The position numbers were made by a program, and so were the translations under genes. A model generated the notes under the pieces. The model did not search any database, was not told the DNA's origin, and was given only the letters and a program-made list of their open reading frames with translations. 6,416 bases of DNA from Cyanobacteria bacterium M_surface_7_m2_040 (lineage in GTDB: Bacteria > Cyanobacteriota > Cyanobacteriia > PCC-6307 > Cyanobiaceae), in contig VGPQ01000083.1 of assembly GCA_016882555.1 (NCBI GenBank), positions 1-6,416 of the forward strand. The letters are read 5' to 3'. The stretch's first letter is position 1, and each line of letters begins with the position of its first letter. Positions 6,067-6,416 of this stretch are shown piece after piece.

Positions 6067-6416
6067 GCACCAAGCCTTTGGTCGTCTCCCCCTCGATCCT
6101 GTCGGCCGACTTCTCCCGCCTGGGTGACGACGTGCGAGCCGTGGATCAGGCCGGCGCCGACTGGATTCACGTGGATGTGATGGATGGCCGCTTCGTGCCC
6201 AACATCACCATTGGCCCCCTGATCGTGCAAGCCCTGCGGCCGGTGACGACCAAGCCGCTCGACGTGCACCTGATGATCGTGGAGCCGGAGAAGTACGTGC
6301 CCGAGTTTGCCAAGGCCGGGGCCGACATCATCAGCGTGCAGGTGGAGGCCTGCCCCCACCTGCACCGCAACCTTGCTCAGATCAAGGACCTGGGCAAGAT
6401 GGCCGGCGCCGTGCTG
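6063..6416 (+). CDS. rpe: Ribulose-phosphate 3-epimerase (partial, C-terminus beyond right edge)
   Basis: Interconverts ribulose-5-phosphate and xylulose-5-phosphate, used by both the Calvin cycle and the pentose phosphate pathway; a cytoplasmic TIM-barrel metalloenzyme. The first 118 codons are present out of the usual 220-250. The N-terminus is [21 protein letters not shown], with the first strand motif SPSILSADF at 9-17. [17 protein letters not shown] at 36-52 contains His36 and the metal/catalytic Asp38. [13 protein letters not shown] at 67-79 contains the metal ligand His69. [20 protein letters not shown] follows at about 85-104. The second catalytic aspartate lies beyond the window. The ATG at 6063 fits the family N-terminus exactly. 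The gene is divergent from glpX, another Calvin-cycle gene, and may share regulation through the region between them. Confidence 0.96.
   Translation, partial: MSTKPLVVSPSILSADFSRLGDDVRAVDQAGADWIHVDVMDGRFVPNITIGPLIVQALRPVTTKPLDVHLMIVEPEKYVPEFAKAGADIISVQVEACPHLHRNLAQIKDLGKMAGAVL

Noticed and set aside
6030..6365. 111-codon minus-strand open frame at the right edge
   Set aside because: It is antisense to rpe, which has all the expected N-terminal motifs.

Overview
The window is an ordinary but informative stretch of chromosome from a GC-rich unicellular cyanobacterium, most likely a picocyanobacterium of the Synechococcus/Cyanobium group. This placement rests on three things. The proteins have the sequence style of that group. 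The class II (GlpX-type) fructose-1,6-/sedoheptulose-1,7-bisphosphatase sits beside a GluTR-type hemA and an ADP-glucose pyrophosphorylase that keeps the cyanobacterial activator lysines. From memory, the gene order rpe <-> glpX-hemA-glgC-gnd-pgl matches the order seen in marine Synechococcus and Prochlorococcus. I could not run a database search.

Layout: five genes lie head to tail on the minus strand. In transcription order (right to left) they are glpX (4860-5864), hemA (3529-4839), glgC (2137-3432), gnd (609-2039, or 2051 with an upstream start) and pgl (runs off the left edge from 612). The gaps are 20 bp (glpX-hemA), 97 bp (hemA-glgC) and about 85-97 bp (glgC-gnd), and gnd and pgl overlap by 4 bp (ATGA). 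At the right edge rpe begins on the plus strand at 6063 and runs off the window. It is divergent from glpX across a control region of about 200 bp (5865-6062), the longest non-coding stretch here. No gap exceeds 300 bp.

How the genes fit together: glpX and rpe serve the regenerative phase of the Calvin cycle, and rpe also serves the pentose phosphate pathway. glgC commits fixed carbon to glycogen. pgl and gnd are the second and third steps of the oxidative pentose phosphate pathway, which supplies NADPH from glycogen in the dark. hemA makes glutamate-1-semialdehyde, the first committed step towards chlorophyll, haem and bilins. The cluster therefore joins daytime carbon fixation and storage, night-time NADPH production and pigment synthesis.

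The non-coding signals worth attention are in the glpX-rpe region: a -10 box for rpe, an extended -10 for glpX lying inside a perfect 15-bp dyad, a second 20-bp dyad abutting the rpe -10, and a six-codon mini-ORF whose stop overlaps the rpe start. A stable 28-bp hairpin separates glgC from gnd. I see no mobile element, CRISPR array, tRNA, rRNA, phage gene or defence gene, and nothing that looks like a wholly new system.
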